Assembly: GCA_009780955.1 (NCBI GenBank) | Contig: WQZB01000001.1 | Coordinates: forward strand, 1-64,000 | From: Polyangiaceae bacterium | GTDB taxonomy: Bacteria; Myxococcota_A; Polyangia; Polyangiales; Polyangiaceae | Length of the DNA stretch: 64,000 nucleotides | Reading direction: 5' to 3' | Shown: positions 45,707 to 54,289 of the stretch, piece by piece | Position numbering within the stretch: position 1 is the stretch's first letter | Layout of the letters: every line of letters begins with the position of its first letter | Program-made: the position numbers and the translations under genes | Notes under the pieces: model-generated | The model's database searches: none | Told to the model about the DNA's origin: nothing | What the model saw: the letters and a program-made list of their open reading frames with translations, nothing else

Positions 45707-47712
45707 TCGAAATGGCAACGAAGACATCTCATTCCGCCGCTTCCCTTCCCGCAGTGCCCAGACATTCGGCGTGGGTCTTTCCCGCCTTCTTCGTCCTCGC
45801 CCTGGTCATCCTCGTCGTTGTGCTGACGCAGCTTTTTGGCCACGCGGGCGGCACAGGCGCATTCAGCCCACCCAACGCAATGATCGGCGCCATCGTCCCG
45901 GTAAGTGTTGCCGCCATCGTCGCGGCACTCATTCCTAGCCGCCAGGGCTATCGCGTTCGCCTTGCTCTCGCACTCATCGCGGCTCTTTTCGCGATCTTCG
46001 TTACACGCCTTTGGCCGAACGCGCTGAACGTGCAGGCAGCCGCTACGTCTGACGCGCCAACCACGCCAACCACACTGGCCGAGATGCCAACGCTCCTTTC
46101 GTGGCTCATTGGTTTACCCATGGCAGGCGCGATTGCCATTCTGTTTTTGCCGCGTCAAACCCCGCGCCTTCTCAAAGCCACAACGTTCGTCATCATGATC
46201 GCCACGCTCTTTGCAGCCATGCCGCTGCTTCGCGTCGACATGGGTCGCACCTACCATTTCAACCAAGACGTGGTGTGGATCGAACGCTTTGGCATCCACT
46301 ACCACGTGGCGCTCGATGGCATTTCGCTCTGGCTCGTCGTGCTCACGGTGTTCATCACGCCCATCGCCACGTACGTGTCCTTTGGCTCCATCGACAAGCG
46401 CATCAAAGACTGGTGCTTTTCGCTGCTCTTGCTCGAGAGCGCGATGATCGGCTCGTTCGTCGCGCTCGATCTATTCCTTTTCTACGTCTTCTGGGAACTC
46501 ATGCTCATCCCGATGTACGTGATGATCGGAGTCTGGGGTGGCACGAACCGCATCAAGAGCGCGCTCAAATTCTTCCTCTACACGATGACGGGCAGCTTGC
46601 TCATGCTCGCTGCGATTTTGTATGCAGGATACACGTACGGCCAGCTCACAGGCACATCCTCCTTCGACTACTTCGAGGTTGGGCGCATCGCCTTCCCCAT
46701 GCACGTGCAAAAATGGCTCTATTGGGGCTTTGCAATCTCGTTCTTCATCAAAGTCCCAATGTTCCCAGTGCACACGTGGCTGCCCGACGCGCATACCGAG
46801 GCTCCCACAGCCGGCTCGATCATCCTTGCTGCCGTCATGCTGAAAATGGGTACCTACGGTTACCTGCGCTTCTGCATGGGGCTATTTCCTGAGGCGGCTT
46901 CGCAATACGCCCCAACGCTCGCGAGCGTGGCCGTGCTCGGCGGCATTCTGTACGGCGCGCTTTGCGCCTGGCGCCAAGACGACGTCAAGCGCCTCGTTGC
47001 CTATTCGTCGGTCGCGCACCTGGGTTACGTCATGCTCGGCCTGTTCGCCGCGACCGCGTCAAGCATCGAAGGCTCTGTCCTTCAAATGGTCAACCACGGC
47101 ATCACAACGGGCGCGCTCTTTCTTCTCGTCGGCGTCATCTACGATCGCCGCCACACACGCCTGCTCGATGACTTCGGCGGGCTCGCCAAAGTAATGCCAG
47201 TCTACGCGGCTCTTTTCGTCATCGCTTCCATGGCAAGCGTAGGTTTGCCCGGCACCAATGGTTTCGTAGGCGAGTTTCTGATCATCATCGGCACGTTCGT
47301 CTCGAACAAGCTTGGTCACGTCAATGGTGTGCAAGCGGTGCTTGCCGCAATAGGCGTCATTCTCGCAGCTCTCTACATGCTTACGGCGATCCAGAAAATG
47401 TTCTTTGGTCCCATCACGCGCGCCGAAAACAAGCACGTCACCGACATCAACGCTCGTGAAGTCCTCGCGGTCGCTCCTCTCATGATCGCCATCTTCGTCA
47501 TTGGTTTGGCCCCAAACCTTCTCCTTTCCCAAATGCACGGCGCCGTTTCCCGCGTGATCGACGACATGACTGCGCGCGTCAGAGAAAGCACCCCTCCTTT
47601 CGAGGGTCCAATCAAGCTTCTCCCCCGCAGCGCCAATGCGCCGAAGCCGCCCATCCCCATCACAAATGCGGCAGAGGCAATCGCGACTACCCCTGGCGCA
47701 ACGGCGCAATAA
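45703..47712 (+). CDS. nuoM: NADH-quinone oxidoreductase subunit M with N-terminal extension
   Basis: Antiporter-like proton-pumping subunit. Family motifs are ISLWLVVLTVFITPI, FYVFWELMLIPMYVMIGVWG (key Glu), KVPMFPVHTWLPDAHTEAPT, DVKRLVAYSSVAHLGYVMLG and VNHGITTGALFLLVGVIYDR. The 669-residue length exceeds the usual ~500-550. The family start (MPTLLSWLIGLPMAGA) is at about residue 128, and the preceding segment adds about three predicted helices. GTG 45703 overlaps the nuoL stop; ATG 45712 is an alternative. Confidence 0.93.
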   Translation: MIEMATKTSHSAASLPAVPRHSAWVFPAFFVLALVILVVVLTQLFGHAGGTGAFSPPNAMIGAIVPVSVAAIVAALIPSRQGYRVRLALALIAALFAIFVTRLWPNALNVQAAATSDAPTTPTTLAEMPTLLSWLIGLPMAGAIAILFLPRQTPRLLKATTFVIMIATLFAAMPLLRVDMGRTYHFNQDVVWIERFGIHYHVALDGISLWLVVLTVFITPIATYVSFGSIDKRIKDWCFSLLLLESAMIGSFVALDLFLFYVFWELMLIPMYVMIGVWGGTNRIKSALKFFLYTMTGSLLMLAAILYAGYTYGQLTGTSSFDYFEVGRIAFPMHVQKWLYWGFAISFFIKVPMFPVHTWLPDAHTEAPTAGSIILAAVMLKMGTYGYLRFCMGLFPEAASQYAPTLASVAVLGGILYGALCAWRQDDVKRLVAYSSVAHLGYVMLGLFAATASSIEGSVLQMVNHGITTGALFLLVGVIYDRRHTRLLDDFGGLAKVMPVYAALFVIASMASVGLPGTNGFVGEFLIIIGTFVSNKLGHVNGVQAVLAAIGVILAALYMLTAIQKMFFGPITRAENKHVTDINAREVLAVAPLMIAIFVIGLAPNLLLSQMHGAVSRVIDDMTARVRESTPPFEGPIKLLPRSANAPKPPIPITNAAEAIATTPGATAQ

Positions 47713-47722
47713 AGGAATCGAC

Positions 47723-49237
47723 ATGGCGTTTGCATTTGCGTTCCTTCTCTCTCCTCTGCTCGTCGTTGCTGGCGGCGCGCTGCTGCTCATGCTCGCCGAA
47801 GCGTTCACGAGCAAACGCGGTCGTGGCGATCATGGCGATCGTGCCTCAGGGCTTGCGCTTGGCACCACAGTGGTCTTTGCGGCCGGCTTTGCATTCTCGC
47901 TCGGCGTCTGGCTTGGCGACATCGAAGCCGTTGCCGGAGCAGACGCACTCGCTCCTTGGATTGTCATCGATCGCTTCACCATCTTCTTCGACGGCATCCT
48001 CTGCCTTGGCGGCGCCATCACATCGCTCATTGCGGGTGGCTACCTACCGGAACACAAACTCGATCGGGGCGAATTCTATTCGCTACTCTTGTTATCCACG
48101 GTCGGCGCGATGATGCTCGCTGCCGCCGGCGACTTGCTCACGGTGCTGCTCGGCCTCGAAACAATGTCGATTGGCGCCTACGCGATGACCGCGTTCCGCC
48201 ACACCTCGAAGCGCTCGGCAGAAGGCGCACTCAAGTACTTTTTGCTTGGCTCGTTCGCCTCCGCGCTCCTTCTTTATGGCTTCGCACTTCTTTATGGTGC
48301 CACAGGTCATACCGACCTTGCAGGCATCGGCGAAGTCGTCAAAGTCGGCGGCACTCACTCGCCAATGATCGTCGTGGCACTCGTCCTCGTGCTCGTTGGC
48401 CTCGCGTTCAAGATCTCGGCGGTGCCTTTCCACATGTGGACACCAGACGCGTACGAGGGCGCGCCGACTCCCGCCACAACGTACATGGCCTCGGTCGTGA
48501 AGGCAGGCGGCTTTGCGATGCTCCTTCGCGTTCTTTTCACATGCTTCGGCGACAAGGCCTCCATGTCATGGTCGGCGGGTTGGCCGCCGATGCTCGCGTG
48601 GATTGCCGTGATCACAATGACGGTGGCCAACCTCATTGCCGGCCAGCAAGAGTCGGTCAAGCGCATGCTCGCGTACTCGAGCATCGCACACGCCGGCTAC
48701 CTCCTTATTGGCGTTGTTGGCGCCATGCACTCAATGCCTCAAGCGAGCGCAACAGTGCTTTTCTATCTTCTCACGTACATGGTTTCGACGGCGGGTGCCT
48801 TTGGCTCGCTCGTTCTTTGCGGCAGCCGCGGAATGGAAGCGGTCAGCTATGAAGATCTCGCGGGCATCGGTCGTCGTCATCCGCCGGCAGCCCTTGCCTT
48901 CTCGCTGTTTCTTATTTCGCTCGCGGGCATTCCCCCCACTGCGGGCTTTTTCGGCAAGTGGTTCGTGTTCCGCGCGGCCATCGATTCAGGCTTCTACGCA
49001 CTGACGATCATCGCGTTCATGAACAGCGTCGTTGCCGCTTACTACTACCTGCGCGTGCTCGTATTCATGTACATGCGCGAACCCGCGGCAGGCATGACCA
49101 CCTCTGTGCCCATGCGCTCTGGCTACGTCACCGCGGCCCTCTTGCTCTCGGCAATCCTCGTTCTGCTCCTTGGCATTGCGCCAAGCCAATCGCTCGACAT
49201 GGCGATAAAGGCCGCATCGATCTTTGGCAGTAGTTAG
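47723..49237 (+). CDS. nuoN: NADH-quinone oxidoreductase subunit N
   Basis: Third antiporter-like subunit of complex I. Motifs: LLTVLLGLETMSIGAYAMTA (key Glu), ALKYFLLGSFASALLLYGFA, KISAVPFHMWTPDAYEGAPT, KRMLAYSSIAHAGYLLIGVV and AGIPPTAGFFGKWFVFRAAI. Length 504 aa is normal. ATG 47723 has AAAGGA upstream. Last nuo gene here; a lipoprotein gene follows after 17 bases and may be co-transcribed. Confidence 0.96.
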   Translation: MAFAFAFLLSPLLVVAGGALLLMLAEAFTSKRGRGDHGDRASGLALGTTVVFAAGFAFSLGVWLGDIEAVAGADALAPWIVIDRFTIFFDGILCLGGAITSLIAGGYLPEHKLDRGEFYSLLLLSTVGAMMLAAAGDLLTVLLGLETMSIGAYAMTAFRHTSKRSAEGALKYFLLGSFASALLLYGFALLYGATGHTDLAGIGEVVKVGGTHSPMIVVALVLVLVGLAFKISAVPFHMWTPDAYEGAPTPATTYMASVVKAGGFAMLLRVLFTCFGDKASMSWSAGWPPMLAWIAVITMTVANLIAGQQESVKRMLAYSSIAHAGYLLIGVVGAMHSMPQASATVLFYLLTYMVSTAGAFGSLVLCGSRGMEAVSYEDLAGIGRRHPPAALAFSLFLISLAGIPPTAGFFGKWFVFRAAIDSGFYALTIIAFMNSVVAAYYYLRVLVFMYMREPAAGMTTSVPMRSGYVTAALLLSAILVLLLGIAPSQSLDMAIKAASIFGSS

Positions 49238-49254
49238 AGCGCGCCACAATTTCC

Positions 49255-50175
49255 GTGAAGTTCCATTTTTTTGCCGTTGCTCTCCTCGCAAGCTTCGCAA
49301 GCAGTTGCACAAAGCCAAACGCCGAAACGAAAGAGCAACGCAAACTTGTCCCGTCGGCTCCATCGGCGACAAAAGCAGCTCCGACCGCAACGTCGTCAAC
49401 AGCCAAGGCAGACAGCACAGACAGCAAAGTCGTCAACGCGATTGCACTGCCTACGGCATCTGTCGCGGCATGGGTCAACCCAGACAACCTCCCCGCATAC
49501 AATGGCCCAACCGGAGCCATCGAAGGCACGATTTGGGTGACAGGCGATCCCGCTCAAGGTACGCCTGCAGACTTCACGAAATGCCCTGAAGCCTCGAGCA
49601 CGTGGGGACACGCCTTCCGCGAGGGCATGTCTCCCGCCGTTGGCGCGCCCAAACCAGAGGCGCGGCCACTCGAAGATGCCGTTGTCGTCGTCACTGGTTA
49701 CAAAGGCTTTTTCGTGCCCGAAAAAAAAGAGAGCAAAGATATCGTCATTGACGGTTGCGCATACAAAGAACGAACCGTAACGCTTACCTTTGGTCAGCGC
49801 CTCGATGTGCGGAATCTTTCGAAAGACTTCTGGGCACCAATACTTCAGCCAAGAACACGGCAAGTGACCATGATGGCGGCGCCAAAAGCCGATCCCGTCC
49901 GCCTTTACCCGCAGAAGCCTGGCCACTGGCTCCTTGTCGATGCGGACCGCAAGTACGCCGTCGTCGACGTGTACGCGTTCCTTCATCCGCTGCACGCCTC
50001 AACCGACGCTCGAGGCCACTATCGCATCGATGGCGTGCCCGTTGGCCCGCTCCGAGTAAGCACTATGCACCCGCATGTTACGGGCAACGCCGAAGCCGAC
50101 ATCGACGTCCAAGCGAACGTCGTACACAACGTCGATCTCGTCCTAAAGAACGAAGCGGCCGCCACAGCACGCTAA
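49255..50175 (+). CDS. Lipoprotein with cupredoxin/carboxypeptidase-regulatory-like domain
   Basis: A 306-residue exported lipoprotein. The signal MKFHFFAVALLASFASSC has a lipobox-type Cys; a Ser/Thr/Ala linker follows to ~residue 85. The rest resembles proteins with a cupredoxin-like beta domain (GAIEGTIWVTG, AVVVVTGYKGFF, IDGCAYKERTVTLTFGQRLD) followed by a carboxypeptidase-regulatory-like unit (STDARGHYRIDGVPVGPLRV and a VVHNVDLVL end). It starts with GTG at 49255. The function is unknown; location after nuoN suggests an envelope or respiratory role, as inference only. Confidence 0.75.
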   Translation: MKFHFFAVALLASFASSCTKPNAETKEQRKLVPSAPSATKAAPTATSSTAKADSTDSKVVNAIALPTASVAAWVNPDNLPAYNGPTGAIEGTIWVTGDPAQGTPADFTKCPEASSTWGHAFREGMSPAVGAPKPEARPLEDAVVVVTGYKGFFVPEKKESKDIVIDGCAYKERTVTLTFGQRLDVRNLSKDFWAPILQPRTRQVTMMAAPKADPVRLYPQKPGHWLLVDADRKYAVVDVYAFLHPLHASTDARGHYRIDGVPVGPLRVSTMHPHVTGNAEADIDVQANVVHNVDLVLKNEAAATAR

Positions 50176-50186
50176 AGCGATTGTCT

Positions 50187-51734
50187 TCACGGAATGGGTG
50201 ATGGCGCGGAGCACCTCTTGGCGAGAAGGCTTCGATCGATTCTCCACGCGCGCACGTCGCATCGAGATTCGCCGGCCGCTCGCCCGAAATCGACGAGCGT
50301 GTCGGAGGGAAATTCGCGGAGCGACTCGAGCTCTGCGTCAGGACGACCGGTGCAATCCTGATCGACGATCACGTTGATCCCCTTCTCCACCAGGTAGCAG
50401 TCTACCCGCCCCGCGAAGATGTACGGATGGATGTCATCGTTGACGAGCCCGTCGATGTTGACGATCCGCGAGCCCGAGAAATACCCCGCAATTCCTGCGT
50501 TCCACGCGGCGCCCGGCGCAAACTCAGGATGCGCGCGGAGCCACGCGCCACCCGCGACGGCGCGCGATTGATGTGGCCAGATCGGAATCCTCGTCATCCA
50601 GAGCGCGAGGGCGATGACCGCCACCGCGACGCCGAAGCCGACCGCGAGCCCGCGCCCTCGACACACTCGGCATGACGCCGCGCCCGCGCAAAGCGCGGCC
50701 GGTACCATCGCATAGATGCAGTACCAGGGCATGACTGCACTCACCTTTTGCATGTAAATTACAGTAATTCCGCCCAAGGCGATCAACGACGCGACGAGGA
50801 GATGGCGAGCGTCGATGCCGAGAGCAGGAGCGCGCTCGGATGGACGCCGAAGCCAACGTGCGAGCACCACGCCCACAACCACGAGGGAAAGAAACAAGGC
50901 GATGGCCCATGTGCGTGGCGTCTCGATCTGCCAAAATGCTGGCGCAAACGCGCGGGTCACAACGCCAAGGATCCGCCCCGGTGCCACACCGCTCGCGCTC
51001 CAGTGCGCCTTCATGCGTGCATTCGCTTGGACGAAAAAACCGGAGTGCAAGTAGACGAATGCGCTCACGACGCCGACGCCCGCCACGCTCGCGACCGTAC
51101 CGATGACCGCCGGTCGCGCGAGGCGCCAACTTCGATCTTGTCTCCACGACGCGATGAGGAAGACCGCGAGCGTGAGCACGACGGGCACGACAGCATCCGT
51201 ACGCGCGATCGGCAAAAGGAACGCGCACATCCACGCTCGCTTCCAGTTTCCTCGAGACACGCTGGACAGAAACGCCGCGTAGAGAGCAAAGACGTAGGGC
51301 CACTCCATCAACATCCGAGGGCACGAGAGCGCCGCTCCCGTTGTGCAGACGACGAGCACTCCAGGCAGCGCGCCCTCGCCGAAACGGTCGGACGCGAGCG
51401 TACCGAGCATCCACGCGGCCGCGGCGGTAAGCGCGTAGGCGAGGAACGTGTGCACCACGAGCAAGCGATGGGTCTGCTCGATCGAAAAAAGAGGCGCCAA
51501 CAGCGCGGCCACGTGAGCGTGGAGGAGGTGAAATCCAGTCGTTGTGGAAATGCCGTTGTCGAAGGACCACGCGCCGATGGCCGCGCGATTCGCTCCGAGG
51601 TTCAAATAGTAAAATCCATCGTCGGGAACGAACGTCACCTGCTCGTCGACGGGCATGCGTGCGAACTGAACCCACGCCAGCAACAAAGCCGTGACAACCA
51701 GCGCTCGAAAGAGAAGTACGGCGTGCAACCGCAT
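50187..51734 (-). CDS. Multi-pass membrane protein, GT-C glycosyltransferase-like
   Basis: A 515-residue protein with about ten membrane helices. The first outside loop has VPDDGFYYLNLGANRAAIGA, with a D-D pair after helix 1 typical of GT-C fold enzymes that use lipid-linked sugar donors. It is followed by SFDNGISTTTGFHLLHAHVA. A soluble C-terminal domain (GIAGYFSGSRIVNIDGLVND to VIVDQDC) is also common in this group. The donor and acceptor are unknown. It converges on the lipoprotein gene at 49255-50175 with 11 bases between. Confidence 0.75.
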   Translation of the reverse strand: MRLHAVLLFRALVVTALLLAWVQFARMPVDEQVTFVPDDGFYYLNLGANRAAIGAWSFDNGISTTTGFHLLHAHVAALLAPLFSIEQTHRLLVVHTFLAYALTAAAAWMLGTLASDRFGEGALPGVLVVCTTGAALSCPRMLMEWPYVFALYAAFLSSVSRGNWKRAWMCAFLLPIARTDAVVPVVLTLAVFLIASWRQDRSWRLARPAVIGTVASVAGVGVVSAFVYLHSGFFVQANARMKAHWSASGVAPGRILGVVTRAFAPAFWQIETPRTWAIALFLSLVVVGVVLARWLRRPSERAPALGIDARHLLVASLIALGGITVIYMQKVSAVMPWYCIYAMVPAALCAGAASCRVCRGRGLAVGFGVAVAVIALALWMTRIPIWPHQSRAVAGGAWLRAHPEFAPGAAWNAGIAGYFSGSRIVNIDGLVNDDIHPYIFAGRVDCYLVEKGINVIVDQDCTGRPDAELESLREFPSDTLVDFGRAAGESRCDVRAWRIDRSLLAKRCSAPSPIP

Positions 51735-51816
51735 GGGTCCCGCATACTACTCTCGGATCCACTTACCAAGCTCCGTGGGCCACTATCGCGATGCGCGATG
51801 AGAATATCGATGCGGG

Positions 51817-53028
51817 TCAAGGCTTCGGAGCGACAACGCCTCGCGCAGCAAGATCGACGAGCAGCGGCCCGCCAAGCGGATCGTGCGGAGCCATCGGAAC
51901 CCGACCTACACGATCGAGCCAGCTTCGCGCAATCTCCACCCCCGCCAATCGCGCAAGCCGATCGGCAAAAACAAGCGCACATATCTCGGGAGATTCGCTC
52001 ACCACCTCGTCAGGCCCCGACGAAGAGATCACCTCAACATCCTCCTTCGGTGCCATGGATGCGATCGTTGCAAGCACCATGTGCGCAGCATCTGCACCGG
52101 GATCCGCACGCGCAACCGTTCGCGCAACGGACAGTGCTGCGGCTCGATCACCAAGGAGCAGGGCGCGCGCCGCAACCTCCGCGAGCGGAACACGTCCGCG
52201 CGTTGCTCGCACGAGGGCAACATCCAAAGCTTTTCGCGCGAGAGCTTCATCGACCGCAAGGCGTGCGACCGTGGGATCACGAGGCCCGCGCACGCCAAGC
52301 TCGCGCGGCGCATCAGCCAGCGCTGCTGCAACCTCACGTGCCAAAACGAGATGCCCTGCCTCCAGCAACTCGAGCGCGCCGATCTCCACAGGTGCCGTGT
52401 GTGCTGGCGCGGTGGTGACAAGGCCTTCGAGACCGCGCGCCACGAGATAGGCATCATCATGCGAACGCCCCCAGTGGGCGAGCGCACTCCACGCAACAGC
52501 GTTGTCGCGGTGCTCGAGTGTTAGCGCGACGGCTAGCACCCGCCCCGACACACCGGCACGCCGAGCATGGATCTTTAGCAGCACGGCATCGAGAGGAGCG
52601 GCTTCGGGATCGGCCTGCGTGGCTTGCCATGCGAGCGCTTCGGCAACGCCGAGTCGCCCTCGCTGCTCAGCGCATCTCGCTTTTGCGGCAAGTGCACCAG
52701 CGTACGTTGGGTCGATCCGGAGTGCCTTGGAAAATGCATCGTCGGCTGCACGGTCACTTGCGTTGCGACAGCAGCTCGCCTCGCCGACACGCGACCAGAT
52801 TTCCGCGTCGCTATCGTCTTTGTGCGCGGCAAGCAAGAAAGCCGCTAGCGCGGAATCGATGTCACCCGATGCCTCGGCGAGCACACCGCGCAGGTAGTAC
52901 GCGTACGCGTCTGCAGGCACCTCCGCCCCACGCACGACGTGGCCATCGTAAACGCGATCGACCCCGCCCGTGCCTGCGCAACCAATCGCCGAGGCTGCAA
53001 CCAGAAGCCCGAACACTACACGCTTCAT
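51817..53028 (-). CDS. TPR-like lipoprotein
   Basis: A 403-residue lipoprotein. Signal MKRVVFGLLVAASAIGC (lipobox AIGC). TPR-type repeats follow: AYAYYLRGVLAEASGDIDSA, AEIWSRVGEASCCRN, FSKALRIDPTYAGALAAKAR. The rest is helical and Ala-rich without clear motifs. Its ATG overlaps the hisC stop by four bases, so the two are translationally coupled, though no functional link to histidine synthesis is apparent. Confidence 0.8.
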   Translation of the reverse strand: MKRVVFGLLVAASAIGCAGTGGVDRVYDGHVVRGAEVPADAYAYYLRGVLAEASGDIDSALAAFLLAAHKDDSDAEIWSRVGEASCCRNASDRAADDAFSKALRIDPTYAGALAAKARCAEQRGRLGVAEALAWQATQADPEAAPLDAVLLKIHARRAGVSGRVLAVALTLEHRDNAVAWSALAHWGRSHDDAYLVARGLEGLVTTAPAHTAPVEIGALELLEAGHLVLAREVAAALADAPRELGVRGPRDPTVARLAVDEALARKALDVALVRATRGRVPLAEVAARALLLGDRAAALSVARTVARADPGADAAHMVLATIASMAPKEDVEVISSSGPDEVVSESPEICALVFADRLARLAGVEIARSWLDRVGRVPMAPHDPLGGPLLVDLAARGVVAPKP

Positions 53029-54161
53029 CGATAAAGGCGACGAAGCGACGCCATGAGTCGCTCGCTCTCGGCCTCGGTTCCAATCGTGATTCGAAGCTGC
53101 GAAGTGAGTCGCCCGCCGAGCGCATGAAAACTACGCACGAGAATTCCATCTTCGAGCAGGTGAGAAACAACGCCCTGGGCCGACCTTGGAGTCTTCACCC
53201 ACAGAAAGTTCGCAGCACTTGGCATTACGAAAAACCCGTCGAGTGAGCCAATCGCCGCGGCAAGAGACTCGCGCACGCGGATAACGCGCGTAACCTCGCC
53301 CATGATCTCGCCCCATGCCTCGTGGCTCTCGAGAACGGCAGCCGCAACAGCCTGGCTTATGGCGCTAAGATTGTACGGCTGGCGCGTTTTGTCGATCTCT
53401 GTAACGAGCCCGGCGTCTGCCTCGAGCCAACCAATGCGCAGCGCCGCAAGACCAATTTTGCTCAGCGTGCGTAGAAAGCCGACGTGATCATGCTGCGTGC
53501 GTATGCCCCGCAGCGATGCGCTCTTGCCATTCGTAGAGGCATAGTCGACATACGCTTCGTCGATGATTGTGAATGCCGGCGAGGCCCCGTCTGCACATGC
53601 CCGAACGATCTGCTCGAGCCTGTCGCCAGACATGCGATTGCCCGTAGGGTTGTTCGGACTCGCAAGGAAAACGATGTTCGGCTTCTTCTGCATAATTGCA
53701 CGATGCATCGAAGAAACGTCGAGATCCCACGACGCGTCGAGCGGCACCTGGGCAGACTCGAGACCATGCACGCGAGAGGTGACCGCATACATCACAAACG
53801 TCGGCGTTGGCGACAACACAACGGCGTGCGTTGCCTCGTCTCTCGGTCGCGCAAAGGCGTTCACGACGAGCGCGATGAGCTCGTCGGACCCGGCTCCCAC
53901 GAGCAAATCGCTCTCACGGGCGCCCGTGCGCATGGCCAACGCTGCCTTCAAGCGGAGCGCACGCGGATCGGGATAGCGCTCGAGTTGCACGCTTTCCATC
54001 GCGCAACGGACTGCATCGCGCACCGCCGGGGAATCGGCCCGAGGCGCCTCGTTGGCATCGAGCTTGACCGTAACCCCGGGCGGCACATGCGGAACATAAG
54101 CCGACAGCTCCGCGAGCTCGGGCCGGAGCAGCGGGCGAAGTCGATCGTACGCAGACAACAT
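53025..54161 (-). CDS. hisC: Histidinol-phosphate aminotransferase
   Basis: PLP enzyme transferring the amino group in histidine synthesis. Fold type I features are visible: LDANEAPRADSPAV, GAGSDELIALVVNAFARP, the ASPNNPTGNRMSG cofactor-phenolate Asn, FTIIDEAYVDYAS with the PLP Asp and Tyr, and the Schiff-base Lys in RTLSKIGLAALRIGW. Length 378 aa. A related specificity (aromatic or imidazole-acetol) cannot be excluded because no other his genes are nearby. It is followed by a coupled TPR lipoprotein gene. Confidence 0.88.
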   Translation of the reverse strand: MLSAYDRLRPLLRPELAELSAYVPHVPPGVTVKLDANEAPRADSPAVRDAVRCAMESVQLERYPDPRALRLKAALAMRTGARESDLLVGAGSDELIALVVNAFARPRDEATHAVVLSPTPTFVMYAVTSRVHGLESAQVPLDASWDLDVSSMHRAIMQKKPNIVFLASPNNPTGNRMSGDRLEQIVRACADGASPAFTIIDEAYVDYASTNGKSASLRGIRTQHDHVGFLRTLSKIGLAALRIGWLEADAGLVTEIDKTRQPYNLSAISQAVAAAVLESHEAWGEIMGEVTRVIRVRESLAAAIGSLDGFFVMPSAANFLWVKTPRSAQGVVSHLLEDGILVRSFHALGGRLTSQLRITIGTEAESERLMASLRRLYR

Positions 54162-54208
54162 CGTTTCAGGTTACTACAACCAACAAAACGCAAATAACGT
54201 GATTGTCG

Positions 54209-54289
54209 GTAGGGGCGCCATTCATGGCGCCCGGCCGCGGCATTTTCGAAATTGACTGATCCCGAGGGCGCGATGAATCGCGCCCCTAC
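54209..54289. repeat. Two GTAGGGGC palindromes between hisC and lon-like gene
   Basis: 54209-54233 starts GTAGGGGCGCCATTCATGGCGC and closes with CC. 54266-54289 reads GGGCGCGATGAATCGCGCCC then CTAC and is identical, with flank, to the unit inside truB at 6418. The second unit contains the stop codon of the lon-like gene (TAG of GTAGGGGC on the minus strand). Confidence 0.85.

Noticed and set aside
50748-52418. 556-codon plus-strand frame spanning two minus-strand genes
   Set aside because: It crosses the boundary between a membrane protein gene and a TPR lipoprotein gene, and its Arg/His/Gln-rich product looks like a frame shadow.
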